Source: Skermanella stibiiresistens SB22 | GTDB taxonomy: Bacteria > Pseudomonadota > Alphaproteobacteria > Azospirillales > Azospirillaceae | Direction of reading: 5' to 3' | Assembly: GCF_000576635.1 (NCBI RefSeq) | Contig: NZ_AVFL01000001.1 | Coordinates: 62,001-126,000 of the forward strand | Length of the DNA: 64,000 nucleotides | Shown: positions 1 through 8,308 of the stretch, in pieces | How positions within the stretch are numbered: position 1 is the first letter of the stretch | Layout: each line of letters opens with the position of its first letter | Translations under genes and position numbers: made by a program | Notes under the pieces: model-generated | Database searches by the model: none | Told to the model about the DNA's origin: nothing | The model's input: only the letters and a program-made list of their open reading frames with translations

Positions 1-250
1 AGGTCGTGTACGTCATTCCTCTATGCCGAGTGGATGACGGAAGTTGGAAAATGGCCGCGCGTTAGTTTCAAAGTAGGATCTCGGTGCGATAGATTTTCGC
101 TTCTGAATACTGATGATTATCCATGCCCATAGAAAAATTATTCTTATTCATAGCATGAGAGGTCCTTTCTGGCATGAGCTTCCAGCGCTCCGCTAGTTTG
201 CTGGTCCCCAAAATCGCCGCGACCGCGCGGCTTCGCAGGGAGTAGCCTCC

Positions 251-817
251 GTGAACCGCAAGAGTCATATGACATGTCTCATTGGTATCTCCACGCTCCT
301 GGTTTCCGCCTGCTCGCAGACGGAGAACATGGCCAAGCCTGTTGTCGCGGCCACCGACACCATTCAAACCCAAGCCACAGTGATCGCGATCAACCGTCCC
401 GAGCGTGAGGTTGTGCTCCGTGGCCAGGATGGCACGACGATGGGGTATGCCCTGGACGAGCGCGTGCGTAACTTCGACCAGATAGAAGTTGGTGACGTGG
501 TGACAGCTCAGTACTACGAATCCATAGCGATCGCGGTGGAACCGGCGACGGGAAAGCCGACGATTAAAGACACAAGCTCCGACCAGCGCGCCCCACTCGG
601 CGATAAGCCGGAAGCCAACAACCTGCGCATCCGCGAACTGACCGCGATGGTCGAGGACATCGACTACTCCAATCGCTTGGTCACCCTCCGCGGACCGTCA
701 GGCCAGATCCGCAAGGTCAAAGTCGGACCGGATGTCACGAACCTGGAAGCCGTCAGGCGGGGTGACCAGGTGCGGGTCCGTCATACCGAGGCCATTGCCG
801 TTGCCGTCACGGAATAG
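251..817 (+). CDS. Lipoprotein with two tandem OB-like repeats
   Basis: This 188-aa protein starts at a GTG preceded by AGGGAG eight bases upstream. The first 20 residues form a lipoprotein signal ending in a lipobox (LVSAC, Cys21), so the mature protein is probably lipid-anchored. The mature part contains two similar halves (about residues 40-95 and 128-186). Each has a short beta-rich run, a VVLRG/VTLRG strand, a GD-V turn and a closing SIAIAV/AIAVAV strand, which looks like a duplicated small barrel. I recognise no enzyme motif. It lies just upstream of a sulfatase scrap and an alkyl sulfatase; no promoter could be assigned. An alternative start at residue 7 would shorten the signal peptide. 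The lipoprotein call is firm; the fold is inferred. Confidence 0.8.
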   Translation: MNRKSHMTCLIGISTLLVSACSQTENMAKPVVAATDTIQTQATVIAINRPEREVVLRGQDGTTMGYALDERVRNFDQIEVGDVVTAQYYESIAIAVEPATGKPTIKDTSSDQRAPLGDKPEANNLRIRELTAMVEDIDYSNRLVTLRGPSGQIRKVKVGPDVTNLEAVRRGDQVRVRHTEAIAVAVTE

Positions 818-848
818 CGGCCGGCGGGCAACGGCATCTCCAGCCAAG

Positions 849-967
849 GTAACGGGATCATTGGCGAGCATCTCAGGACACTTGCCGAGTATCCGCCTGT
901 GCAGCGCGGGTCGTCCATCGACATGACCAACGTTGTGCAGGACTTCCTGCAAAGAGCCAAGCAATAA
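849..967 (+). pseudogene. C-terminal scrap resembling arylsulfatase
   Basis: One frame reads about 38 codons to a TAA with no start or catalytic region. Its pattern (a short helix, a TLAEYPPVQ-like turn, then an amphipathic ending of the [11 protein letters not shown] type) resembles the extreme C-terminus of long bacterial arylsulfatases, which end around a T-F-x-E-F-P-P-x-Q motif. The neighbouring alkyl sulfatase makes a lost sulfatase plausible. Too short to be certain; it could be chance similarity. Confidence 0.35.
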
Positions 968-1020
968 GTTCAGGGCAAAACGGACGGTTCACACTTTGAA
1001 CCTCTTCTCGGGAGGCCGTC

Positions 1021-3042
1021 ATGAAGTTCAGCCGCAGGGATTCCATTGGTCTATTTGCGTCCGCGGCCGTCGTGCCGTTGACGATGCAACTCGCCCAGGC
1101 ACAGACCGCCACCCCGGTTGGTGCGGAAGCCGTCACGTCGGGCGGTGCAGCGCCCAAGCCGGCGACCGAGGCGACCAAGGCGGCCAACCGTGCCGTGCAG
1201 GAGTACCTGAACTTCAAGGATCGCGAGGATTTCGAGAACGCCACGCGTGATTTGATCGCAAGGCCGGACACGTTGACGATCCGAGGTGCCGATGGCCAGG
1301 TCGTCTGGGACCTCGAGGCGTACAAACAGTTCATCGATCTCGACAAACCGCCGCCGGACACCGTAAATCCGAGCCTGTGGCGCAATGCGCAACTCAACAT
1401 GCAATACGGTCTTTTTCGCGTTCATGACCGCATCTTCCAGGTGCGGGCTTACAACCTCGCCAACGTTACCTTCGTCCAGAGCGATGCCGGTTGGATCATC
1501 CTTGATGCCGGCAGTGACTTCGAGAGCACCAGGGCAGCCTATGACCTTGTCAATCAGCATCTTGGGCAACGGCCCGTGCTGGCGGTCGTCTACAGCCACA
1601 GCCACGGCGACCACTACGGCGGTGTGCGTGCGCTCGTTGACGAGGCAGACGTTGGCGCGGGTAAGGTACAAATCCTCGCCCCGGAGCACTTCACCGAACA
1701 CGCGATCAGCGAGTTCGTGATCGCCGGCAACGCCATGGGTCGGCGTGGCATTTACATGTACGGACCACTCCTGCCACGCAACGCGCAAGGGGGTGTCACG
1801 GCCGGACTGGGCCAGACGGTGAGCCACGGCACCGGCGGCCTGATTCTCCCGACGAGGGAGATCAAGCAGACCGGCGAGGAAGTCGTCATCGATGGCGTGC
1901 GCATGGTGTTCCAGGTGACGCCGGGCACCGAGGCGCCCGCGGAGATGAACACCTACCTCCCGCAGTTCCGCGCCATGTGGATGGCGGAAAACACGACCAG
2001 CACGATGCATAACATCCTCACGCTCCGCGGCGCGCAGGTGCGCGATGCCTTGGCATGGTCGAAGTTCATCAACGAGACGATCGACCTCTACGGTGACGCG
2101 ACGGACGTCAAGTTCCAGGCACACCACTGGCCGATATGGGGCAACGCCAGGATTATCGAATACTGGAAGAACCAGCGCGATCTGTACAAGTACATCCATG
2201 ACCAGTCGGTGAACCTGATGAACAAGGGCTACACCGGCGTCGAGATCGCCAACGCGATCAAGCTGCCGCCGGAGTTGGACAAGGCCTGGTACAATCGTGG
2301 CTACTATGGCTCCCTGAAGCACAACGCGCGCGCGGTCTACCAGCGCTACATGGGCTTCTACGATGCCAATCCTTCGACGCTCGACCAGTTGCCGCCTGAG
2401 GATGCCGCCCGGAAATACGTCGAGTACATGGGTGGAGCTGGCGCGATTCTGCAAAAGGCGAAAGCGGACTTTGACAAGGGTGAGTACCGCTGGGTCGCGG
2501 AGGCTTTGAAGCATGTCGTCTTCGCCGATCCGGAGAACAAAGTCGCCAAGGAACTGCTCGCGGACACTTACGAGCAGATGGGCTACCAGGCCGAATCAGG
2601 TCCGTGGCGCTCGATTTATCTGCAAGGCGCGCTTGAGTTGCGGCGCGGTGTTCCGAACGCAGGCGAGATCGAAACGGCGGGGCCGGACACGGTCAGGGCA
2701 ATGCCGCCGGAGATGACGTTCGATTATCTTGCGGTGCAGCTCGATGCCGACAAGGCGGCAGGCAAGAAGCTGTCGCTGACGATGGCTTTCAGCGACCTCG
2801 GGGAGTCGTATGCGCTGTTTGTCGAGAACCGCGTGCTCAACTACTCCAGGAAACCGGCCACGACGGATGCCAGGCTGACGCTCAACAAGGCGACGTTGGA
2901 TCGGCTGCAATCGGGTCAGATGTCGGTCGAGCAAGCACTCACGTCCGGCGACATAAGGATCGACGGCCGCCGGGAAGCGGTGTCGGAATTCGCCGGTTTG
3001 TTCGAGAAGCCCCCGTTCTGGTTTGCCATCGTCACGCCCTGA
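1021..3042 (+). CDS. Tat-exported alkyl sulfatase (SdsA1/BDS1-like)
   Basis: This 673-aa protein would hydrolyse alkyl sulfate esters to alcohol and sulfate. It begins with a twin-arginine signal (FSRRDSIGL, then a hydrophobic stretch to about residue 30), so it is probably exported folded with its metals. A metallo-beta-lactamase fold follows, with the zinc ligand motif HSHGDHYGG near residues 190-199. A helical dimerisation region lies at about residues 400-530, and an SCP2-like C-terminal domain at about 555-673, in the standard family order and length. GGGAGG-type Shine-Dalgarno sequence precedes the ATG. It lies in the same direction as the DUF3302/HlyD and DUF1254 genes. The product alcohol could feed the quinoprotein dehydrogenase further along; that link is only inferred. 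Confidence 0.92.
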   Translation: MKFSRRDSIGLFASAAVVPLTMQLAQAQTATPVGAEAVTSGGAAPKPATEATKAANRAVQEYLNFKDREDFENATRDLIARPDTLTIRGADGQVVWDLEAYKQFIDLDKPPPDTVNPSLWRNAQLNMQYGLFRVHDRIFQVRAYNLANVTFVQSDAGWIILDAGSDFESTRAAYDLVNQHLGQRPVLAVVYSHSHGDHYGGVRALVDEADVGAGKVQILAPEHFTEHAISEFVIAGNAMGRRGIYMYGPLLPRNAQGGVTAGLGQTVSHGTGGLILPTREIKQTGEEVVIDGVRMVFQVTPGTEAPAEMNTYLPQFRAMWMAENTTSTMHNILTLRGAQVRDALAWSKFINETIDLYGDATDVKFQAHHWPIWGNARIIEYWKNQRDLYKYIHDQSVNLMNKGYTGVEIANAIKLPPELDKAWYNRGYYGSLKHNARAVYQRYMGFYDANPSTLDQLPPEDAARKYVEYMGGAGAILQKAKADFDKGEYRWVAEALKHVVFADPENKVAKELLADTYEQMGYQAESGPWRSIYLQGALELRRGVPNAGEIETAGPDTVRAMPPEMTFDYLAVQLDADKAAGKKLSLTMAFSDLGESYALFVENRVLNYSRKPATTDARLTLNKATLDRLQSGQMSVEQALTSGDIRIDGRREAVSEFAGLFEKPPFWFAIVTP

Positions 3043-3202
3043 GCCCAGGAGACCCCCATGGGGATCTGAGTTGCTGGCGGGCGCTGCCATCCTGCCGACC
3101 GCTTCGCCGGTGGCGAAACGCGCTGATCGCGCCAGCGTGCCCGCCCAAGGGCGGCTTCCATGATCAAGCTTCGGTTCCCGGCACAGGATTGACACGGTCA
3201 TC

Positions 3203-3442
3203 ATGCCCTTCATCGACATTTTCGCCTGGATTGTCCTGATCGTTCTCGTCGTGACAATCGTAGCCGTCGTCGCGGCGCTCGGACTGATGCCGGGTCGCAT
3301 CGCCCGCAGGCGCGGCCATCCCTGGGCGGAGGCGGTGACGGTCGGGAGTTGGGCCACCTTGGTTTTCGGGTTCGTATTCTGGCCTCTGGTATTGATCTGG
3401 GCCTACGTCGATGTGCCGGCCCGGCGGGAGCCGCCGCGATGA
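3203..3442 (+). CDS. DUF3302 small inner-membrane protein (YiaW-like)
   Basis: A 79-aa protein with two hydrophobic segments (about residues 8-30 and 48-70) separated by a short basic, glycine-containing loop (GRIARRRGHPW). This matches the DUF3302 family, which is typically encoded directly before an HlyD-type membrane-fusion protein, as in yiaW-yiaV of Escherichia coli. Its stop codon overlaps the start of the HlyD gene (ATGA), implying translational coupling. The molecular role of the family is not established; association with an efflux or envelope complex is inferred. Confidence 0.8.
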   Translation: MPFIDIFAWIVLIVLVVTIVAVVAALGLMPGRIARRRGHPWAEAVTVGSWATLVFGFVFWPLVLIWAYVDVPARREPPR

Positions 3443-4374
3443 TCGTTGTCCTGCTCAATTCCTACATCGCACTGCTGGCCCTGTTCGTCTGGCTCCGGTT
3501 CATTCCCCTGAACACGTTTTGGAAGCTGTCGCCGGTCCTCGTGCTGTTCGCTCTCCTCGTCGGCCTGTTCATCCCGATGGGCTGGGGTGCGCCTTCGGGA
3601 CCGGTGGCGGTGATCCGCAACGCGGTCCAGGTCATTCCCTCCGTGTCCGGGGAGGTGACCGATGTGCCGGTCGTGGCGAATACCCCTTTGAAGGAGGGGG
3701 ATGTGCTGTTCCGCATCGACCCGACCACCTACAAGGCGGAAGTCGATGCCATCGAGGCGCAGTTGCGTTTCGCCGAGTTGCGCCTGTCCCAGTTCGCGGA
3801 ACTCAGGAGCCGGGACACGGGGCGGTCCTTCGACGTGCAGCAGCGGGAATCCGAGGTCGAGCAACTGCGAGCCCGGCTCGACGGCGCCAAATGGAACCTC
3901 GACAGGACCAGCGTGCGGGCACCGGCCGATGGCTATGTCACCAATCTGGCCCTGCGCAAAGGGGCTCGCGTCACCGCCCAGACCCCGGTAATGGCCTTCA
4001 TCGACACGTCGGAGACTATCCTCGGCATGGAAGTCCCACAGATCTATGCGCGCTATGTCGAGGCTGGCCAACCTGTGGAATTGACGTTCAAGCCCTTGCC
4101 GGGTGAGATCTTCACCGGGCGCGTCGAGGCGGTATTACAGGCGCTCGCGACCGGGCAGATCCAGCCTGGCGGCCTCGCTGCCGCGCCGTCCGAGATCCAG
4201 GCGGCGCCCTTCGTCGTTCGGGTTCGCCTTGACGATCACGAAGCGGCACGCCGCCTGCCGGCCGGCAGCGTCGGGGCCGCTGCGATTTTCACCGATCATA
4301 TACGAGCGGCCCACGTCATCCGTCAGGTCTTGCTGCGGCAGACGGCGATCCTGAACTACCTGAACCCATTCTGA
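3439..4374 (+). CDS. HlyD-family membrane-fusion protein (YiaV-like)
   Basis: A 311-aa periplasmic adaptor-type protein. Two closely spaced hydrophobic segments at the N-terminus (about residues 3-20 and 28-48) anchor it in the inner membrane. A lipoyl-like half follows (IPSVSGEVTDVPV), then a coiled hairpin (about 105-160), the second lipoyl half (VRAPADGYVTNL) and a beta-barrel domain. The start was set at the ATG overlapping the DUF3302 stop; longer in-frame readings run back through the DUF3302 gene. No dedicated pump or outer-membrane channel is adjacent, as in other DUF3302/HlyD pairs. The substrate is unknown. Confidence 0.85.
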   Translation: MIVVLLNSYIALLALFVWLRFIPLNTFWKLSPVLVLFALLVGLFIPMGWGAPSGPVAVIRNAVQVIPSVSGEVTDVPVVANTPLKEGDVLFRIDPTTYKAEVDAIEAQLRFAELRLSQFAELRSRDTGRSFDVQQRESEVEQLRARLDGAKWNLDRTSVRAPADGYVTNLALRKGARVTAQTPVMAFIDTSETILGMEVPQIYARYVEAGQPVELTFKPLPGEIFTGRVEAVLQALATGQIQPGGLAAAPSEIQAAPFVVRVRLDDHEAARRLPAGSVGAAAIFTDHIRAAHVIRQVLLRQTAILNYLNPF

Positions 4375-4401
4375 CCGAGATCGCGGAAACCGGAGGAAAG
4401 C

Positions 4402-5817
4402 ATGAGGAGATGTGTTCTCGCCGCCCTCGCCTTCATCGTCTTGGCGGCACCCGCGCATGCACAGGTCCCGTCCGGCGAGGATCTTGACAAGCGCCAGATT
4501 CACCGCCGGGCGGTCGAGGCCGTGATCTGGGGTATGCCCGCGGTCAACTACGACCTGATGCTCCAGGCCGCCCTGAAGGCAGGCGCAAAGGAGAACCAGA
4601 TCGTCTACTGGTCGAACTTCCTCGATTGGAAAAACCAGACGCTCACCCCGAACCCCACCACGATCTACCTCATGCCCTTCATCGACATGAAGGATGTCGG
4701 CCCGGTGGTGGTGGAGGTTCCAATCGCCGAAGGAGGCTCGATCACCGGGACCATTTTCGATGCCTGGCAAGTGGCCCTGGAGGATGTCGGTCCCGCTGGT
4801 GCCGACAAGGGCAAAGGCGGCAAGTACCTTATACTTCCCCCAGGCTATGGCGGCAGGGTGCCTGACGGTTACATCGTGCTCCAGTCCGGTACCAACATGG
4901 CCGGCGCGCTGCTGCGGTCCAATGTCAGCAGCGGCTCCGCCGCCGACATAGCCAAGGCGGTGGCCTACAGTAAGCAGATCAAGCTCTATCCGCTGTCCAG
5001 CGCGGTTAATCCTCCACCGACAGCTTTCGTCGATGCGATCAGCGTCGAGTTCGACAGCACGATCCCCTACGACATCCGTTTCTTCGAGTCCCTTGGCCGT
5101 TTCGTTCAAAGGGAGCCGTGGCTGGAGCGGGACAGGGTCATGATCGACCCGCTCAAGTCGCTCGGCATCGAACAGGGCAAGCCGTTCAAGCCCGGCGACG
5201 AGACGCGCGAACTTCTGAATCAGGCCGCCACCGAGGCCCATGCCCTGCTGGATCGCGGCTATGAGGCGCTGTTCTCACCCTATTACCCGAATGGACAGTG
5301 GGCGCTCCCACTTGCCCATGAATTGACCGAGGGCCTATCGAACAACTTCGCCAAGTCCGGAGTGTATCCCACGGATACCCGAGGCGTCTTTTTCTCCATG
5401 GCGTTCTCCAGCGTCAAGCACTTGGGAACAGGCCAATTTTATCTGGTGGCGCTTCATGACAGGACGGGCCAGCCGTTCGACGGCGGCCAAAGCTATCGGC
5501 TGACGGTGCCAGCGGATGTGCCGGCTCAGCTCTACTGGTCGGCTACAGTCTATGATCGCACCACCCACGCCTTGATCCGGAATCAGACGTGGCCCTCCCG
5601 TGGCTCGACGACGCCTGGACTTCAAGTGAACGGCGATGGCTCGGTCGATCTATTTTTTGGCCCAAGTCCACCCGCCGGCAAGGAATCGAACTGGATTCCC
5701 ACCCAGGCCGGCCGCGGTTGGGAGGTGATGATGCGCTTCTACGGACCGCAGAAGCCGCTTTTCGACAAGACATGGCGCCTGCCGGATGTCGAACGGTTTA
5801 TGGCGAACTCCAACTGA
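4402..5817 (+). CDS. Exported DUF1254/DUF1214 protein
   Basis: A 471-aa protein with a clear Sec signal peptide (cleavage after AHAQ near residue 21) and a good GGAGG Shine-Dalgarno sequence. The N-terminal half matches the DUF1254 pattern (EAVIWGMPAVNYDLMLQAA, then a TIYLMPFIDMKDVGPVVVEVP region). The C-terminal third carries the DUF1214 jelly-roll-like pattern (YWSATVYDRTTHALI, DLFFGPSPPAG, FYGPQKPLFD). These families occur together in exported proteins of unknown biochemical function. It is the last gene of a plus-strand run that includes the alkyl sulfatase. A role with hydrophobic or sulfated substrates is context only. Confidence 0.87.
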   Translation: MRRCVLAALAFIVLAAPAHAQVPSGEDLDKRQIHRRAVEAVIWGMPAVNYDLMLQAALKAGAKENQIVYWSNFLDWKNQTLTPNPTTIYLMPFIDMKDVGPVVVEVPIAEGGSITGTIFDAWQVALEDVGPAGADKGKGGKYLILPPGYGGRVPDGYIVLQSGTNMAGALLRSNVSSGSAADIAKAVAYSKQIKLYPLSSAVNPPPTAFVDAISVEFDSTIPYDIRFFESLGRFVQREPWLERDRVMIDPLKSLGIEQGKPFKPGDETRELLNQAATEAHALLDRGYEALFSPYYPNGQWALPLAHELTEGLSNNFAKSGVYPTDTRGVFFSMAFSSVKHLGTGQFYLVALHDRTGQPFDGGQSYRLTVPADVPAQLYWSATVYDRTTHALIRNQTWPSRGSTTPGLQVNGDGSVDLFFGPSPPAGKESNWIPTQAGRGWEVMMRFYGPQKPLFDKTWRLPDVERFMANSN

Positions 5818-5949
5818 GTGAGGAATGTTTTCCGGTCACCGTCGGCACTTCGTTCGTACCAAGACGGACATGCACTTCGACAATATGCTGAAACAGGTCG
5901 AGTAGCCCGGTTTCAGCTTCTCGGCGTGTCTGATAAGACCGCTCGACAC

Positions 5950-6266
5950 GGTCCTGTTGCAAGATTTTGCTTGAGACAAAACTCCCGCGATTTTAAGCCA
6001 TTTCTGGGCGGGCATGTCGAACAAAGAACTGATCAAGGTTTCCTGGCGACGATGTCGTTAGCGCCGATCGCTTTTACCTATTCTTTTCTCATCACCGCCC
6101 AGGTTTCATCGTTCCAGCGTGCGCCACATGGTTCGGAAGCTCTTGAAACCATGGCCGGGACGGACCAGCCGCTCCGACACGCCGTGCTCCCGCGGCATCA
6201 GCCCAAGATCATGGTAAGGGATCGCAAACCGCGGGTTCCAGCGCCTGGCCCACTGGATCAGCCCAA
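5950..6266 (-). mobile_element. Decayed IS6-family insertion sequence remnant
   Basis: Read on the minus strand, two parts of an IS6-type transposase are visible. One is an N-terminal piece (QWARRWNPRFAIPYHDLGLM, about 6190-6264) like the family's helix-turn-helix region. The other is a C-terminal piece (GFKSFRTMWRTLE, then ETWAVMRKE-stop-VKAIGANDIVA in a shifted frame). The DDE core between them is missing. The outer end at 5950-5962 reads GGTCCTGTTGCAA, the typical IS6-family terminal repeat, and lies on the correct side for this orientation. The opposite end is lost next to the amtB terminator. The element is inactive: internal deletion, frameshift and stop are all present. Confidence 0.72.
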
Positions 6267-6274
6267 AAAAGAAA

Positions 6275-6301
6275 CCGCCGCCGGGAAGGTCCCGGCGGCG
6301 G
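6275..6301 (-). terminator. Intrinsic terminator of amtB
   Basis: A perfect 12-bp GC-rich inverted repeat with a 3-nt loop lies 33 bp past the amtB stop. On the minus strand it is followed by a T-rich run (TTTCTTTTTT). This is a textbook Rho-independent terminator. Confidence 0.85.
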
Positions 6302-6334
6302 CTGGTCATTGGGTCGTTCGTCAGGTGGGGACGA

Positions 6335-7675
6335 TCAGTGGACCGCCTCGCCGTGCAGGGCGAGGTCGAGGCCCTCGCGCTCGACGTCCTCGCTGACGCG
6401 CAGGCCGATGACCACGTCGATCACCTTCAGCAGGATGAAGGAGGCGACGGCGGTCCAGACGATGGTGGCGGCGATGCCCCAGATCTGGGTGACGACCTGA
6501 CCGCTGTTGCCTTCCAGCAGGCCGATCGCGGCGCTGCCGCCGATCGCCTCCTTGGCGAAGACACCCGTCAGGATGGCGCCGACGATGCCGCCCACGCCGT
6601 GCACGCCGAAGGCGTCCAGGCTGTCGTCATAGCCCATCATGTGCTTGAGGCCGGTGGCACCCCAGAAGCAGATGATGCCGGCGACCACGCCGATCACCAG
6701 GCTGCCGCCGACATCGACGAAGCCCGAGGCCGGGGTGATGGCGACCAGACCGCCGATGGCGCCCGAGATGATGCCGAGGACGCTGGGCTTGCCCTTGCCG
6801 ATCCATTCCGCGAACATCCAGGCCAGGGCGGCCGACGCGGCGGCGACCATGGTGACCAGCATCGCCATGCCGGCGCGGCCGTTGGCGCCACCGGCGGAAC
6901 CGGCGTTGAAGCCGAACCAGCCCACCCACAGCAGCGAGGCGCCGATCAGGCTGAGCACGAGGTTGTTCGGGACGAAGTGCTCGGTCGGATAGCCGCGGCG
7001 CTTGCCGATGACTAGGGCGGCGACCAGACCGGCGACGCCCGCGTTGATGTGGACGACGGTGCCACCGGCGAAGTCGAGCACGCCGTCGGCGAACAGGAAG
7101 CCGTTCGGATGCCAGACCCAGTGGGCGATCGGCGAGTAGACGATGATCGACCACAGGCCCGAGAACACCAGCATGGCCGAGAACTTCATGCGGTCGGCGA
7201 AGGCGCCGGTGATCAGGGCCGGGGTGATGATCGCGAAGGTCATCTGGAACATCACGAACACCGATTCGGGGATCGTGAAGGGAACCGGCGTCTCGGTTCC
7301 GACGCCGAGCGAGAACGGCGCGCTCATGTCCATCCCGGCCATCAGGACCTTGGAGAAGTCGCCGAAATAGGCGCCCCCGTTGCCGAAGGCGATGCTGTAT
7401 CCGACCACCACCCAGATCACGGCGACGAGGCAGCAGATCGCGAAGCTCTGCATCACGGTGGCCAGCAGGTTCATCTTGCGGACCATGCCGCCGTAGAACA
7501 GCGCCAGGCCCGGGATGGTCATCATCAGGACCAGCGCGGTGGAGGTCAGCATCCAGGCGGTGTCGCCCGTGTCGATGGTGGGGGCATCGGTCTGGGCCAG
7601 CGCGCCGGCCGGCAAGGCGACCGCTCCCAGTATCGCCGCAAGCAGCGGAACAGCGAAGGCAAACAGACGGCTCAT
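6335..7675 (-). CDS. amtB: Ammonium transporter AmtB
   Basis: A 446-aa Amt/Mep/Rh channel for ammonium uptake in the inner membrane. It starts with a cleavable-looking signal (to ALAQ near residue 28) and then has eleven predicted membrane segments. Visible family motifs include the early GLALFYGGMVRKMN helix, the F-x2-MTFAIITPALITGAFADRMKFSAM segment, the FAGGTVVHINAG pore region with its conserved His, and the GVHGVGGIVGAILTG segment with the second pore His. The ORF remains open far upstream, but the ATG at 7675, preceded by GAGAGGATG, gives the normal length. A glnK/P-II gene, often paired with amtB, is absent on either side, so regulation by P-II would have to come from elsewhere. Confidence 0.95.
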   Translation of the reverse strand: MSRLFAFAVPLLAAILGAVALPAGALAQTDAPTIDTGDTAWMLTSTALVLMMTIPGLALFYGGMVRKMNLLATVMQSFAICCLVAVIWVVVGYSIAFGNGGAYFGDFSKVLMAGMDMSAPFSLGVGTETPVPFTIPESVFVMFQMTFAIITPALITGAFADRMKFSAMLVFSGLWSIIVYSPIAHWVWHPNGFLFADGVLDFAGGTVVHINAGVAGLVAALVIGKRRGYPTEHFVPNNLVLSLIGASLLWVGWFGFNAGSAGGANGRAGMAMLVTMVAAASAALAWMFAEWIGKGKPSVLGIISGAIGGLVAITPASGFVDVGGSLVIGVVAGIICFWGATGLKHMMGYDDSLDAFGVHGVGGIVGAILTGVFAKEAIGGSAAIGLLEGNSGQVVTQIWGIAATIVWTAVASFILLKVIDVVIGLRVSEDVEREGLDLALHGEAVH

Positions 7676-8308
7676 TCTAGACACATCCTCTCGATCAGTT
7701 CGGCACGGCCCGCTTGATCTTATGGATCCGGTCCAAGGCCACCCTGGGGTGGGGCGGTCCGGGTCCTGACCTTGACGACGGGGCCTGATCCTTACGACGG
7801 GTTCTGGCGGTGGGCCTCGGCGGAACGGCCGACGCCCTTCGTCCTCCCGCTGTTTCAAGATCCGTGCCGCTCGAAAAATGAGCAGTTGCGGGCGGAACCA
7901 GAAAAACCCAAGCGTAAGGGCAGGGCACCGCCTCCGAGTCGCTTGATGGCTTTGCTTAAAAAATAGGCGGTAAACACGAGGTCCAACCCAACCGCTTATC
8001 CCGCAAACAAAGGACCAGCGGTGGTTCGACTTTGTCATAATTCGATCCTAATGCGGTTGACCGCGAAAGTCAGCCCAAAAATTGTGCATTTCTTGGACGC
8101 CATCGGCGATCCTCCCCTTAATCGGCACCTCGTTGGATTGGCCCACGACGGCGAAATGTGGCAGGGTGGCCGCAAGGATGCGTCCGGGATGGTCCGGGAG
8201 GGATGGTGCCGCCCCGATAGGGTGGGAATCCGGGCCGTGTCCCAAGTAAGGGCATTCCAGGAAGGGCCTTGGACAAGGGCTCCCAAAAAGGGTCGAGGAG
8301 AACCCCAC
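7676..8308. other. Divergent amtB/glgC intergenic region
   Basis: This 633-bp region separates the divergent amtB and glgC genes. It must hold both promoters, but I could not assign either with confidence. No ORF in it has a convincing start or composition: open frames continuing from both genes are simply long in this GC-rich DNA. Confidence 0.5.

Noticed and set aside
3043-3202. Terminator or small gene between the alkyl sulfatase and DUF3302
   Set aside because: Only short imperfect inverted repeats and no coding frame with a start signal.
5827-5905. Short plus-strand frame after the DUF1254 gene
   Set aside because: Only about 25 codons, no Shine-Dalgarno sequence or known homologue; adjacent to IS debris.
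7854-7869. Minus-strand sigma-54-like element upstream of amtB (GGCACG-N4-TTG)
   Set aside because: Spacing is right but the essential GC at -12 reads GA and the first base differs; too weak to call without transcript data.
7676-8038. N-terminal extension of AmtB
   Set aside because: The extension lacks family similarity; the signal peptide and Shine-Dalgarno sequence point to the ATG at 7675.
8021-8308. N-terminal extension of GlgC
   Set aside because: Residues before the GTG at 8309 do not resemble GlgC and the good Shine-Dalgarno sequence sits right before 8309.
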